Positions 29,823 to 39,600 of a stretch of DNA of 64,000 nt are shown piece after piece. A program made the position numbers and the translations under genes. Every line of letters begins with the position of its first letter. The stretch's first letter is position 1. The notes below the pieces were generated by a model. The model was not told where the DNA came from. It made no database searches and was given only the letters and a program-made list of their open reading frames with translations. Source of the DNA: Thermogemmatispora aurantia (GTDB lineage Bacteria > Chloroflexota > Ktedonobacteria > Ktedonobacterales > Ktedonobacteraceae); the NCBI RefSeq assembly GCF_008974285.1, contig NZ_BKZV01000004.1, forward strand, positions 294,752-358,751, in the 5' to 3' direction.

Positions 29823-29852
29823 ACTATACTCCAAAGAAAGGATCGCAATCAA
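29823..29852 (-). promoter_or_regulatory. Likely promoter of the A-B-C operon
   Basis: On the minus strand TTGATT (29847-29852), an 18-base spacer, and TATAGT (29823-29828). It lies about 200 bases upstream of protein A in a locally AT-rich stretch. The rest of the 544-base gap 29621-30164 holds no convincing gene. Confidence 0.5.
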
Positions 29853-30133
29853 GAGAAACACTCTTCTCTTCGCTGCAAAACCCTTGCTGAAGCGCTTCCC
29901 TTTTCTACAAGGGTCGGTCAGCATGGCTGGTGCTGGTAGGCCGATGGTCCAATGATTGACTGGCTGATGAGAAGCTGGCAGGATGTGCCAATCAGTCTGA
30001 TCTCATGAAGAGAGGATCAACGGGGGAGTTGTTTTTGCCGGCGATCCTTGCTTGGCTTTCCATCAAGTCACGCCATGCCGGCAAAGCGGCGGACAGGAGC
30101 GGAGCCTGTTCCCCTCCTGTCCAACTGTCTACT

Positions 30134-30162
30134 CAGCGCTGGCCAGCGGCCAGCCAGCGCTG
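30134..30162 (-). terminator. Hairpin after cutA
   Basis: CAGCGCTGG (30134-30142) pairs perfectly with CCAGCGCTG (30154-30162), loop 11 bases, starting three bases past the cutA stop. No T-run follows on the minus strand, so termination may be weak or Rho-assisted. Confidence 0.4.
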
Positions 30163-30164
30163 TC

Positions 30165-30515
30165 TCACTGTGGCCTGTCGCTCGTAGGGCGAGTCGTCTC
30201 AGCCGTCAGCCAGCGCAGATAGCCCTCGCTGCCAGCGGCGAGCGGCAGAGCGATAATCTCCGGCTCCTCGTAAGAATGGGCTGCCCGGATGGCCTGCTCG
30301 ACAGCGCTGTAGAGATCGGCGCGCGTCTTGGCGCTACAGAGCCATTCCTGGGCCTGCTCGATTGCTCCCTGCCACCAGTAGACGCTGTGGATAGGACCGG
30401 AGATCTGCACACAGGCGGCCAGGCGCTGCTCGACGAGCTGCTGGGCGATCCGGCGTGCGCCCTCCTCCGAATCGATCGTTGTGCGCACCTCAAGAAACTC
30501 TGCCATTGTCTGCAT
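30165..30515 (-). CDS. cutA: Divalent-cation tolerance protein CutA
   Basis: A 116-residue protein of the small trimeric CutA1 family (usual length about 105-115). LEVRTTIDSEEGARRIAQQLV opens the ferredoxin-like fold. RLAACVQI carries the conserved AAC(V/I)N-type strand, and YWWQGAIEQAQEWLCSAKT matches the family signature YxWxGxxxxxxExxLxxKT closely. HSYEEPEIIALP near the C-terminus is the typical HPYExPEI segment. Start codons ATG 30515 and ATG 30506 are both possible; GAAGGAAGG lies just upstream. The role in metal tolerance comes from the family and is poorly defined. It stands between the A-B-C operon and a decayed TPR gene. Confidence 0.9.
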   Translation of the reverse strand: MQTMAEFLEVRTTIDSEEGARRIAQQLVEQRLAACVQISGPIHSVYWWQGAIEQAQEWLCSAKTRADLYSAVEQAIRAAHSYEEPEIIALPLAAGSEGYLRWLTAETTRPTSDRPQ

Positions 30516-30525
30516 GATCCTTCCT

Positions 30526-30846
30526 TCACTCTGGGCTAGGCAACGGCTTGAAGAAATCACGGGCCAGCCACTGGATCTGTGGCTTGTGCTGCCAGGAGCG
30601 CGGCGCCCGCTGAAAGACTTCGAGCACCTCATTATAGCGTTTCTGGCTGTGTAGCGTCAGGGCCAACTCGGCCCCCTGGCGTACGTAGCGGGCGAAGAGG
30701 TCCAGCTCACCGATCAGGCGAGCGGCATCGGCCTGATAAATGATGGACTCGTTGCTGGCGCGCTCTGAGATCGAGGGTGTGGCAAGACTCAGCTCAATGG
30801 CCTGCCAGCTGCGCAGCTCGCGCGCCTGAGCAGCTGATTGGCCTTC
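30526..30846 (-). pseudogene. TPR-protein C-terminal remnant
   Basis: An open minus-strand frame bounded by TAA at 30847-30849 and TGA at 30526-30528. It codes about 106 residues with no ATG. The translation contains ERASNESIIYQADAARLIGE, GAELALTLHSQKRYNEVLEV and a WLARDFF end, which look like TPR helices. This matches the C-terminal style of XRE/TPR regulators common in Chloroflexota (inference). It lacks the N-terminal part and a ribosome-binding site, so I read it as the tail of a decayed gene. Its stop lies just upstream of cutA. Confidence 0.5.
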
Positions 30847-31140
30847 TTAGGTGAAGGTGCTTCTCTGGCCCCGTCGCTCATCGCTGCTCTCACTTTCAGT
30901 TTACTCAGAGAGAGACCACCTTTCAAGGGTATTTCGTGCAGAAGATGGAGGAATCTGGCTGGCCCCCTGTTGGCCCCTGCCCTGTATGCTCCTGGCCCCG
31001 TTGCTGCTCCTGTGCTGGCTCCTTGCTGGCGGTTCCTGGCGTGCCAGGGGTGTGCTATGCTTAGAGCGAGGTGCGACCACCTTGTATATAAATTATGTGC
31101 TGAGCATATTAAATGTCAATATATAAGCAGGAGGTTGCAC

Positions 31141-31254
31141 ATGGTGACACTAGATGTCTGGTTGCTCTGTACGATTGCCCTGCTCTGTCTGCTGTGTGGG
31201 CTGATCATGGGTGTCTGGCTGGCGCGTCCGTCCCTCTCCTATCGAAAGCCCTAG
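31141..31254 (+). CDS. Small single-span membrane protein (37 residues)
   Basis: ATG at 31141 is preceded by a perfect AGGAGG (31129-31134) with six bases of spacing. An AT-rich segment (31080-31130, with TATATA and TATAAA) could hold a promoter. The peptide begins MVTLDVWLLCTIALLCLLCG and continues IMGVWLARPS, a single hydrophobic helix with three cysteines and a basic C-terminus, so N-out/C-in insertion is likely. It is unlike any family I can name. It sits between a decayed TPR gene and the restriction-modification genes. Confidence 0.55.
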   Translation: MVTLDVWLLCTIALLCLLCGLIMGVWLARPSLSYRKP

Positions 31255-31386
31255 ATCGACGCAAAGCGGGGAGATAGAGCTATAGGACTGGAGAGAAGAG
31301 GAAGCTAAGGGGCCTTCTCTGCCTCCCTGGCTGAGAGGAAAGCGTATGGTAATAATGTGACTGCTTGGCTCTCAGGAGAAGCGCGC

Positions 31387-31448
31387 AGAGCAGGGTCTTG
31401 TCTCTCCTCCGAGAAAGCAAGCCAATGGCAGAGACAAGACCCTGCTCT
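31387..31448. repeat. Perfect 19-bp inverted repeat at the methylase 3' end
   Basis: AGAGCAGGGTCTTGTCTCT (31387-31405) is exactly complementary to 31430-31448, with a 24-base loop. It touches the methylase stop codon (31449-31451). It lies between convergent genes and could be a two-way terminator, though neither side has a T-run. Confidence 0.7.
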
Positions 31449-32444
31449 CTACGATAGCCCTGATGTCTCCAACCAGCGCAGGTCACGCCCGATGAGCAGC
31501 TCCATCAGCTGCGTGTGATGGGTTGTACGCATAGGCACGGCGGCCAGAGTCAGGCTGTAGCGTCTGGCCAGTGCGCGTACCTCTGGTGTGTCGTCGTACG
31601 TGACCAGAAAATCGCCCGCGAGGCAGCTCACCAGCGCAAACAGCGCCTCGTGATCCAGCTCAGAGTAGCGGTAGAGCCGGCGCCCGGCCTTTTTGCCGGT
31701 GAGTGTGTAGGGGGGATCAATAAAGCTGACTACATCATGGCGTCCCTGATACTGGCGGAGCTGCTCCAGGCCATCGCCGTGGATGAACGCAAGGCGTGGA
31801 CTCAGGCGGGCGATCTCCTCGATGCGCCGCCGCAAGGTTGCTGGATACCAGCGCGAGCGTAGGCCGCGTCCATCTTCGCCATGCTTGAGAAGACCGGCGC
31901 CGGGGGCCAGAATACCGCCGTGGCTGACGCGGTTGCGAAGCAAGGTCTGAAAGGCATGCTCGGCGAGAGAAAGGGTCTGGCGCGGGCGTGTGAGCCAGTC
32001 CTCTACTTCTGCGGGTGTCAGCTCAAAGGATTGGAGGAGCTGTAGTAGCTGGGCGCATGGCTCCTCTTGCAAGAGAGTCTGCCAGACGGCGGCCACGTCC
32101 TCGTCCAGCTCTACCATCAGGGCCTGCTCTACCAGTCCCTCAGCGACGGCGGTCAGACTGACGCTGCCGCCGCCAGCGAAGGGTTCTAGTAGCACAGTCG
32201 GACGGGCTGGTGACAAGCCGCGGCTCGCTCTGCCCTTGGCGGAGAGCCAGCGGCGTATGTAAGGGACGAGCCAGGTCTTGCCGCCCGGATAGCGAAAGGG
32301 ACTGCGCTGGGGCACGCTGGCTACATTAACAGGCTCTGGGAAATCCTTTCCTTGAAGGGGGGCAGTACCGCTGGCATGGCTTGCCATTTCGCCATCGCCA
32401 AAGAGCGGAGCCATCAGAGAAAATGCTTGTTCTTTTGAACCCAC
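31449..32444 (-). CDS. Dam-type (D12 class) adenine-N6 DNA methyltransferase
   Basis: A 331-residue S-adenosylmethionine-dependent enzyme. The AdoMet pocket is seen in PFRYPGGKTWLVPYI and LLEPFAGGGSVSL; the catalytic motif is DPPY in VVSFIDPPYTLTG. The order (motif I first, DPPY late) is that of the alpha group, which includes Dam and M.DpnII. The GTG start at 32444 follows the endonuclease stop with no gap, and GGGAGGAGG lies within the end of that gene; a later ATG (residue 11) is possible. It should protect the host against the overlapping NotI-like endonuclease. If so, the recognition site contains adenine. Confidence 0.9.
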   Translation of the reverse strand: MGSKEQAFSLMAPLFGDGEMASHASGTAPLQGKDFPEPVNVASVPQRSPFRYPGGKTWLVPYIRRWLSAKGRASRGLSPARPTVLLEPFAGGGSVSLTAVAEGLVEQALMVELDEDVAAVWQTLLQEEPCAQLLQLLQSFELTPAEVEDWLTRPRQTLSLAEHAFQTLLRNRVSHGGILAPGAGLLKHGEDGRGLRSRWYPATLRRRIEEIARLSPRLAFIHGDGLEQLRQYQGRHDVVSFIDPPYTLTGKKAGRRLYRYSELDHEALFALVSCLAGDFLVTYDDTPEVRALARRYSLTLAAVPMRTTHHTQLMELLIGRDLRWLETSGLS

Positions 32445-33347
32445 TCAATCCTCCTCCCACTCAGGAAGCTCTGAAATTTGAGGAAAGCTTCTCGAGGTGT
32501 TCTCACTTCCTCGCTGAGCATCGAGTCGCGTTTGTAGTAACTGCAAAAATTCATTTTGATCACCTGGTTCCGCTGTAATAATTTTGGTCAGAGCAGCTTG
32601 GAAGCCAGTGTAAACAGTTTTTGCAAGTCTAAGATGGTATCTATTTTCCTTATCGTTATACTGGATACTGTATATCAACCATGCAATTTCGGCGCTATGG
32701 CGATCAATTTCTTCCATTTGGGGTAGTGTAGTGAAAAAGCTACTGTCAACAGCGACTGCCATCTTTTTTCTCCAGGCTGAGAGAATCGCCCCTTTATACA
32801 ATAACTGTGGAGCTAAGCGTTTGCGTGAAGACGAAAGATAATCGGGTCGGGGATAAAAGCGCTGCCTTGACCAATCCATATTGGCCCGTTGCTTAGGAGC
32901 ACTCATATACTCTTCAAAAGGGGCGCGGACGTTGCCAGAAATATAAACAGCCTGCACTTCCAGGGCACCGAAATCAATAATCTTGCCCAGGTCATCATAT
33001 GCAATGAGGACAAAGTCGAGGTTGCCTGCTGACTTTCCGAAACGATCGTTCAGGCGGACCTCTGCAAGCGCTGTCCACTTTGTTCCAGGGGGAAAAAAGA
33101 ACCTGGCAGCATCTCTGATGACTAGCCAGTTTTCTCGAAAGCGTATGGGGCAGGTAATGACAATGTTATTCCCTTCGAAAACGCTGCAGACGCCGAGAGG
33201 CTGTTCGGCTTTGTCCTTTGTACAGTTGGAAATATGGTTGTGGAAAGGGCAAAGTCTGAGCTGTCGGTGGCGCTCCGCCTCTTCGGAAAAATTTGTAGTG
33301 GGGAAGCCGAAGACTTCTGCCAGGGGATGTCGGGGTATCGATGCCAT
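32445..33347 (-). CDS. NotI-like type II restriction endonuclease
   Basis: A 300-residue protein matching the NotI family (PF12183 style). HPLAEVFGFPTTNFS opens the protein. Cysteines at residues 33, 42, 54 and 66 lie in the metal-binding region (RLCPFHN, SNCTKD, GVCSV, TCPIRF). The active site reads NLDFVLI (Asp111) and ALEVQAVY (Glu130, Gln132), matching the D...ExQ arrangement of NotI. ATG at 33347 has TGGAGG upstream; the open frame extends to 33413 without a better site. Base composition is visibly lower in GC than the flanking genes, a sign of transfer. It directly precedes the methylase and forms a restriction-modification pair. Confidence 0.85.
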   Translation of the reverse strand: MASIPRHPLAEVFGFPTTNFSEEAERHRQLRLCPFHNHISNCTKDKAEQPLGVCSVFEGNNIVITCPIRFRENWLVIRDAARFFFPPGTKWTALAEVRLNDRFGKSAGNLDFVLIAYDDLGKIIDFGALEVQAVYISGNVRAPFEEYMSAPKQRANMDWSRQRFYPRPDYLSSSRKRLAPQLLYKGAILSAWRKKMAVAVDSSFFTTLPQMEEIDRHSAEIAWLIYSIQYNDKENRYHLRLAKTVYTGFQAALTKIITAEPGDQNEFLQLLQTRLDAQRGSENTSRSFPQISELPEWEED

Positions 33348-33605
33348 AATTTTGTGCTTCCTCCAGAACAAGGAAGAGATTCTGAACAGTAACTCTCTTC
33401 CACGCCTGTCCACACCTGTGCCACGATCATGCAGGTGAGCTGACTGGCGACGTAGCTCAACCAGCTCTATTTTCCCTGCTTTGTCAAGAGATTCCCACTA
33501 TCCACTAGCTCCCTTGGAGGCCCATTCTTCTCTTGCTGCTCAGGTTGGAAGAGGCCTGGCTGACCGGGCAGGAAAGGAGGGGAGACCGTACGCTCTAGAG
33601 AGTGA

Positions 33606-33643
33606 CAAAAAGTGACTGCCTGGACCGGGCGATCCAGGCAGTC
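33606..33643 (-). terminator. Rho-independent terminator after the GH5 gene
   Basis: GACTGCCTGGA (33614-33624) pairs perfectly with 33633-33643, loop eight bases. On the minus strand the stem is followed by ACTTTTTG. It ends transcription from the GH5 gene before the restriction genes. Confidence 0.75.
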
Positions 33644-33783
33644 CTGTGTCACAACAAGCAGGAAACCCAGGGCGTGAGGGTGTGAGTGTAGTAGTAGCGG
33701 TCTGTTTAGCGGCTCCAGTCAGTCACGCCCTCGCTCGGCTCCTGTTTCCTTTCCATTGTTCGCGCTCTCCCGCGTTCGCCAGG

Positions 33784-35055
33784 CTAGGCACGAGCCCGGG
33801 GGCCACGCGCAGGCCGCTCGGATTTAGCCCGCATCTGGGCCTCATGTTGGGCGATCACCGTGGCCGTACTGCTCGGATACGTCACGCGGAAACCGTCGTA
33901 GTTGGGATAGAGCGTGCCATCATCCTGCAGGCCCGTCAGAATCCAGAACTGATCACCGTTGCCGTTCAACTGATAGACCTGGTCGGTCCACTGGCGATAG
34001 ATATCATCGCGCGTTGCCAGGTCCAGCCAGCCATACTCTTCCAGAACCACCGGCTTGCCCAGTGCATGACCATCGCGAATATGATCGGCGATCCACTGTA
34101 ATGACCAGGCGTTGTCTTTGCCCCAGTAGTCCGGGTACAGGTGTAACGTCCCGTAGTCAACCGTGGGCAGAGCGACCAGGCGCTTCCAGTCCACGCCCTG
34201 ACTGCCGTTATAGGCCCAGTCGGAGTTGTCTGGCTCGTTGTACCAGCCTTCGTCACCGACCGCCACCAGATGGAGGCCATCCATACTCTTGATGAAGGCG
34301 CTCATTTCATGAACCCAGGCCGTCAGGGTCTGGCCGCTGGGGTCCGACTGACAGCGCGGCTCGTTAGCCAGCTCCCAGGTCATGATGGTCGGATCGAGAT
34401 AGAGCGGTTTGCCTGTGTAACGGTTCACGCGGTGAATGAAGTGACGCACATAGGCTTTGTAGGCAGCCTTGATCTGGGGATTGGTGTAGAAGTCGTCATG
34501 ACCGCTGGCCCCAAACCAGGCCACGTACTGGTCCATGCCGCCGAAGTCGTCCCAGTTGTTGACCAGAGGGACCACCAGCTTGATACCAAGCTGGCCCGCA
34601 CGCCAGACCGTGTAGTCGAAACGCTCGTAGCCGTCTTCAGGATAGACGCCCGGCTCAGGCTGCATGACAAAGCCATTGTGCGGCTGCCCGTCGAGAAAAC
34701 CCCAGATACGTAAGACCGGCAGGCCCATAGCGACGACATCCTTGAGGACGTCGTCAATCATAAAGTGAGATTGATAATGCATATAATAGTTGTTGGTGCC
34801 AGCGAAATAGAAAGGCTGGCCGTCTAGAATGAAGAAAGGCCCGCGCCGGCTCACGAAACTGTTGCGTTGCTGCCGCAGGCTGGCCGCCGTGAAACGAGGG
34901 GATGATGCCGCATCGGCACTGGGGCGCGCAAAAGCCGTTCCCGCACCCAAGCCCGTACCCGCCGCCCAGAAGCTCAGACCAGCGGCGGCTATAGCTCCCA
35001 GAAAAGCTCTCCTGCTCGCTTGTGGTCGCGGGGTCTCAGCATGTGCATCCTGCAT
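33784..35055 (-). CDS. Exported GH5 endo-beta-mannanase-like glycosidase
   Basis: A 423-residue secreted enzyme. ATG at 35055 has GGAAGGAG eight bases upstream; an upstream in-frame start to 35109 is less likely. The signal contains SRRAFLG and a hydrophobic stretch ending AFARP, a Tat-type signal with probable cleavage after AFA. The catalytic TIM barrel begins FFILDGQPFYFAGTNNYY; the acid/base is Glu232 in ELANEPR and the nucleophile Glu340 in VLEEYGW. RIWGF and the long loops match mannanases of GH5 subfamily 7. Divergent from a LacI regulator, with tandem palindromes between promoter and start. It would cleave mannan outside the cell; the exact substrate is inferred. Confidence 0.85.
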   Translation of the reverse strand: MQDAHAETPRPQASRRAFLGAIAAAGLSFWAAGTGLGAGTAFARPSADAASSPRFTAASLRQQRNSFVSRRGPFFILDGQPFYFAGTNNYYMHYQSHFMIDDVLKDVVAMGLPVLRIWGFLDGQPHNGFVMQPEPGVYPEDGYERFDYTVWRAGQLGIKLVVPLVNNWDDFGGMDQYVAWFGASGHDDFYTNPQIKAAYKAYVRHFIHRVNRYTGKPLYLDPTIMTWELANEPRCQSDPSGQTLTAWVHEMSAFIKSMDGLHLVAVGDEGWYNEPDNSDWAYNGSQGVDWKRLVALPTVDYGTLHLYPDYWGKDNAWSLQWIADHIRDGHALGKPVVLEEYGWLDLATRDDIYRQWTDQVYQLNGNGDQFWILTGLQDDGTLYPNYDGFRVTYPSSTATVIAQHEAQMRAKSERPARGPRARA

Positions 35056-35097
35056 ATGCTCTGCTCCTTCCTGGATGAGTGGCTGCGCTCCAGATGG

Positions 35098-35128
35098 TTC
35101 AATGAACAATGCAAATTTTTCAATGAAC
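35098..35128. promoter_or_regulatory. Tandem operator-like palindromes
   Basis: TTCAATGAAC occurs at 35098-35107 and again at 35119-35128, start to start 21 bp, two helical turns. Each is a TTCA-N-TGAA palindrome. They lie between the GH5 promoter and start codon and may bind the LacI protein encoded next door or another dimeric regulator. Confidence 0.5.
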
Positions 35129-35142
35129 CGTTACACGGAAGA

Positions 35143-35172
35143 ATGGTACCATCTTACCGACCAATCTGTCAA
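35143..35172 (-). promoter_or_regulatory. Promoter of the GH5 gene
   Basis: On the minus strand TTGACA (35167-35172), an 18-base spacer, and TACCAT (35143-35148). The two TTCAATGAA palindromes follow at about +10 and +30. Confidence 0.6.
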
Positions 35173-35229
35173 TAGGTGCTCCTTCTAATGGTTGAGCATT
35201 GTTCTGCTGGCTGCGAGCCGGCCTTAAGA

Positions 35230-36407
<1,178 letters not shown>

Positions 36408-36618
36408 ACCTGGCTCGCTTCCAGCAGGCTGGGAAGGAAGCGCTGTGGCTCGTCCCTGAGCAGGGATGCTGCCCGCCACCCCTCTTCTGGCCGATGCGGA
36501 TTGTCTGGGTCGCTGCATCCTGATCCTGGCTGGTTTGACGTGTCGGCTGATCCAGTCTTTGCGCCCTTTGCCGGGGCGGAAGCGCGTTGTTTGTCTGGAT
36601 GCTTTTGTGTGAGGAACG

Positions 36619-39600
36619 ATGGTCTCATTGATTCGCTCAGATCGCGTGCTGGTCTTCGCTGATCCGGCCTATCCGCGAGCTTGCGATCAGGCTCTGCTGC
36701 GCAAGCTACTGCCTGGCCCTTTTGAGGTCAGCGATGCGGCCCACCTGGCCCAGGCTCTGGAGAACGCTCCGCGTCTCCTGGTCTCATTTCACGGTCCCTA
36801 TTTCCCAAAGGCCGCCTGGAATGCTCTGCTGCGCTTTCTGGAGCGCGGGGGCAACCTGGCTATCTTCGGAGGTGTGCCCTTTGCCCGACCTGTGACCGCT
36901 GCTGGTGAGGTGGAACCGGAACAGGATGTCTATGCGCGCCAGCTCTGCCTGGGGCCGTTCTTTCAGGTCGATCTGGCGGCGAGCGGTGCCCAACCTGGTT
37001 CGCTCCGTCTGGTCGCTGCCCCAGAAGCGCACTTCCTGCGTGATTGTGCGCTTCCCCTGGCTGTCGAGCGCCCAGGACGCTTCTGGGCCTGTTATCCACG
37101 TTTGACGCAGACGTCCGACTACCCTGAAGAGATTGGCTCAGCGGGACCGTTCGATACGCTGCTGCGGCCACTGCTCTTCGCTGTCGCGGCAACGCCCTAT
37201 GGCGAGGAACGGCTGGCGACGCCGGCTTTTGTGCTTGATCAGCTGGGAGGGCGCTTTCAGGGCGGACGCTGGCTGCTCTCGCTGTGGGAGCCTGAGTCTG
37301 CAGAGGACTGGCTGGCCCTGGCTGAACCTGTTCAGCGTCTGCTGACCCTGGCACTGGAAGATCCGCTCTGCTGCGCCGTTCGCCCAGTGCTAGCCTGCTA
37401 TCGACCTGAAGAGGCGCCAGCGCTGGTGGTGACGCTGCCTGAGCGGCTGGATCTGGAGCTGCGTATCACGGTAACGCAGGCCGATGATGGCCAGGTTCTG
37501 CGTCGCTGGGATTTCGCTGCTCCGGCCTCACCGGTGCATTCCGAGCGCTATCTGCAAATGGCGCTGCCGCCCAAAGCCGGTCTGTATCGCGTGCACACCG
37601 AGTATCGGCCCGCGGGCGGTCAGTGGCTGAGCCAGGAGACAGGCTTCTGGATCTGGGATGAGACCCTGATTGCGGCGACACGTGGGAAGCGCCTGGTGGC
37701 TGGGCGCGACTATTTTTATCAGGGCGAGCGCCTCTTTCTGGTCTGTGGCACAACCTATATGGACAGCCGCGTGCAGCGTAAGTACTGGCGCCTGCCCAAT
37801 CCGGCCCGCTGGGAGCGCGAGATGGCCGAGATGAAGGCTGCCGGAATCAATCTGCTGCGCACTGGCCTCTGGACTGCCTGGCGCGAGGTAATGCCAGTGG
37901 CCGGGGTGCCGACGGAGTCTTTTCTGCGCGCGCTCGATGCCTTCGTGCTGACAGCCTGCCGCCACGAGCTGCAGGTCATCTTTACCTTCTTTGCCTTCTT
38001 TCCCCCTCTCTTCGATGGCCTGAACCCCTGGCTTGATCCGCGCTCGCTGGAGGCGCAGGAGCGCTTTCTCTCGCTGCTGGCCCGCCGCTATGCGCAGGTG
38101 GAGTTGCTATCGTGGGACTTGATCAATGAGCCGAGCTTTGGCGATCCGGCTCGTGCCTTCGCTCAGCGTCCGCTGCCCAGTTATGATCGCTACGAGCAGC
38201 AAGCTTTTGTTCAGTGGCTCAAGGAGCGCTACACGCTGGAGCAGTTGCAGCTGCGCTGGCGCGAGACGCCGGCAGAGCTATCTTCCTGGGAGCAGCTGCG
38301 CCTGCCGCGCGAGGCCGACTATTCGACCTCGGTGCGCGATACGACAGCGCGCGCCATGCTGAAGGTGGCCGACTATACGCGTTTTTCGCAGGAGATGTTT
38401 GTGACCTGGGCGCGGCGCATGTATCGCGCCATTCGGGCCGCTGGTAGTCAGACCTTGATCGGCGTGGGCCAGGATGAGGCGGGCGCTCGCATCGCTCCGC
38501 AGTTCTATGCCACTGCTGTCGATTATACGACGACGCATCCCTGGTGGAATGTTGATGATCTGCTCTGGGACATGCTGCTCGACAAGACGCCAGAGCGGCC
38601 CAATCTGATCCAGGAGACGGGTGTGATGCTGGTGCGCGACGTCGATGGCCGTCCCTGGCGCACGGAGCAGGCCAATGCCTGGCTGCTGGAGCGCAAGCTG
38701 ATCATGGGCCTGATGGCCAATGGGGCCGGCCTGATCCAGTGGCTCTGGCATACCAATGCCTACATGACCAGCGAGAACGAGAATAGCATCGGCCTGGTGC
38801 GCGCCGATGGCAGCGCCAAGCCGGAGCTGCTGGTGATGCGCGAGTTCTGCCGCCTTGCAGAGGCACTGGCGGATCAGCTGCAGGAGACGCCAGTGCCCCC
38901 GCCGGTCTGGCTGGTGATCCCCTATAGCCAGTGGTTTGCGCGTCCGGACCTGGGTGCTCTGCCAACGCGCCAGGCGGTGCGCGCTTTAGCCTATGAGCTG
39001 GGCGTGATCCCGCAGCTCATTGGGGAGCAGCGTCTGGCCGCCGAGCTGGAGAGGACAGGGTATCAACCCCAGGTGGTCATCCTGCCTGCTCTGCAGCTTT
39101 GCGAGCCGGCGGCCTGGTTCGCTCTGCTTGATTATGTCCAGCGCGGCGGGACGGCCCTGGTGAGCGGCGTCGTTGGGCGCGATATGCACAATCTGCCCTT
39201 CGATCCACATCTGAACTATGATGCCGGGCAGTCTGGGCCAGAACCGGTGGCTCTCTATGAGGAATTGCGGCTCGAGGATGGCAGCCGCTATCAGTTGAGC
39301 TTTACACAAGAAAAGACAGGTTACGTGCGCAAGGCTCACAACGAGCTACGGGAACTGCAGCTGGGAGCCGGGCGCCTGCTCTGGGTGGGGCTACCTCTGG
39401 AGCTGGCCAGCGAACTGGAGCCATTGGCGCGCCTCTATCAGCGGGTGCTGGGGAAAACGCCGTTGGAGCCGCGGCCCGAGGGATGGCGCCGGCCCTGGCT
39501 GCTGGTGCGCCGTCCCCTGAAGGAGGGGATGCTCGTGCTGGTGGCCTCCGAGGCTGGCAGTGAGCAGCGTCTCTCACTAGAGGAAGAGGGCCTGACGCTG

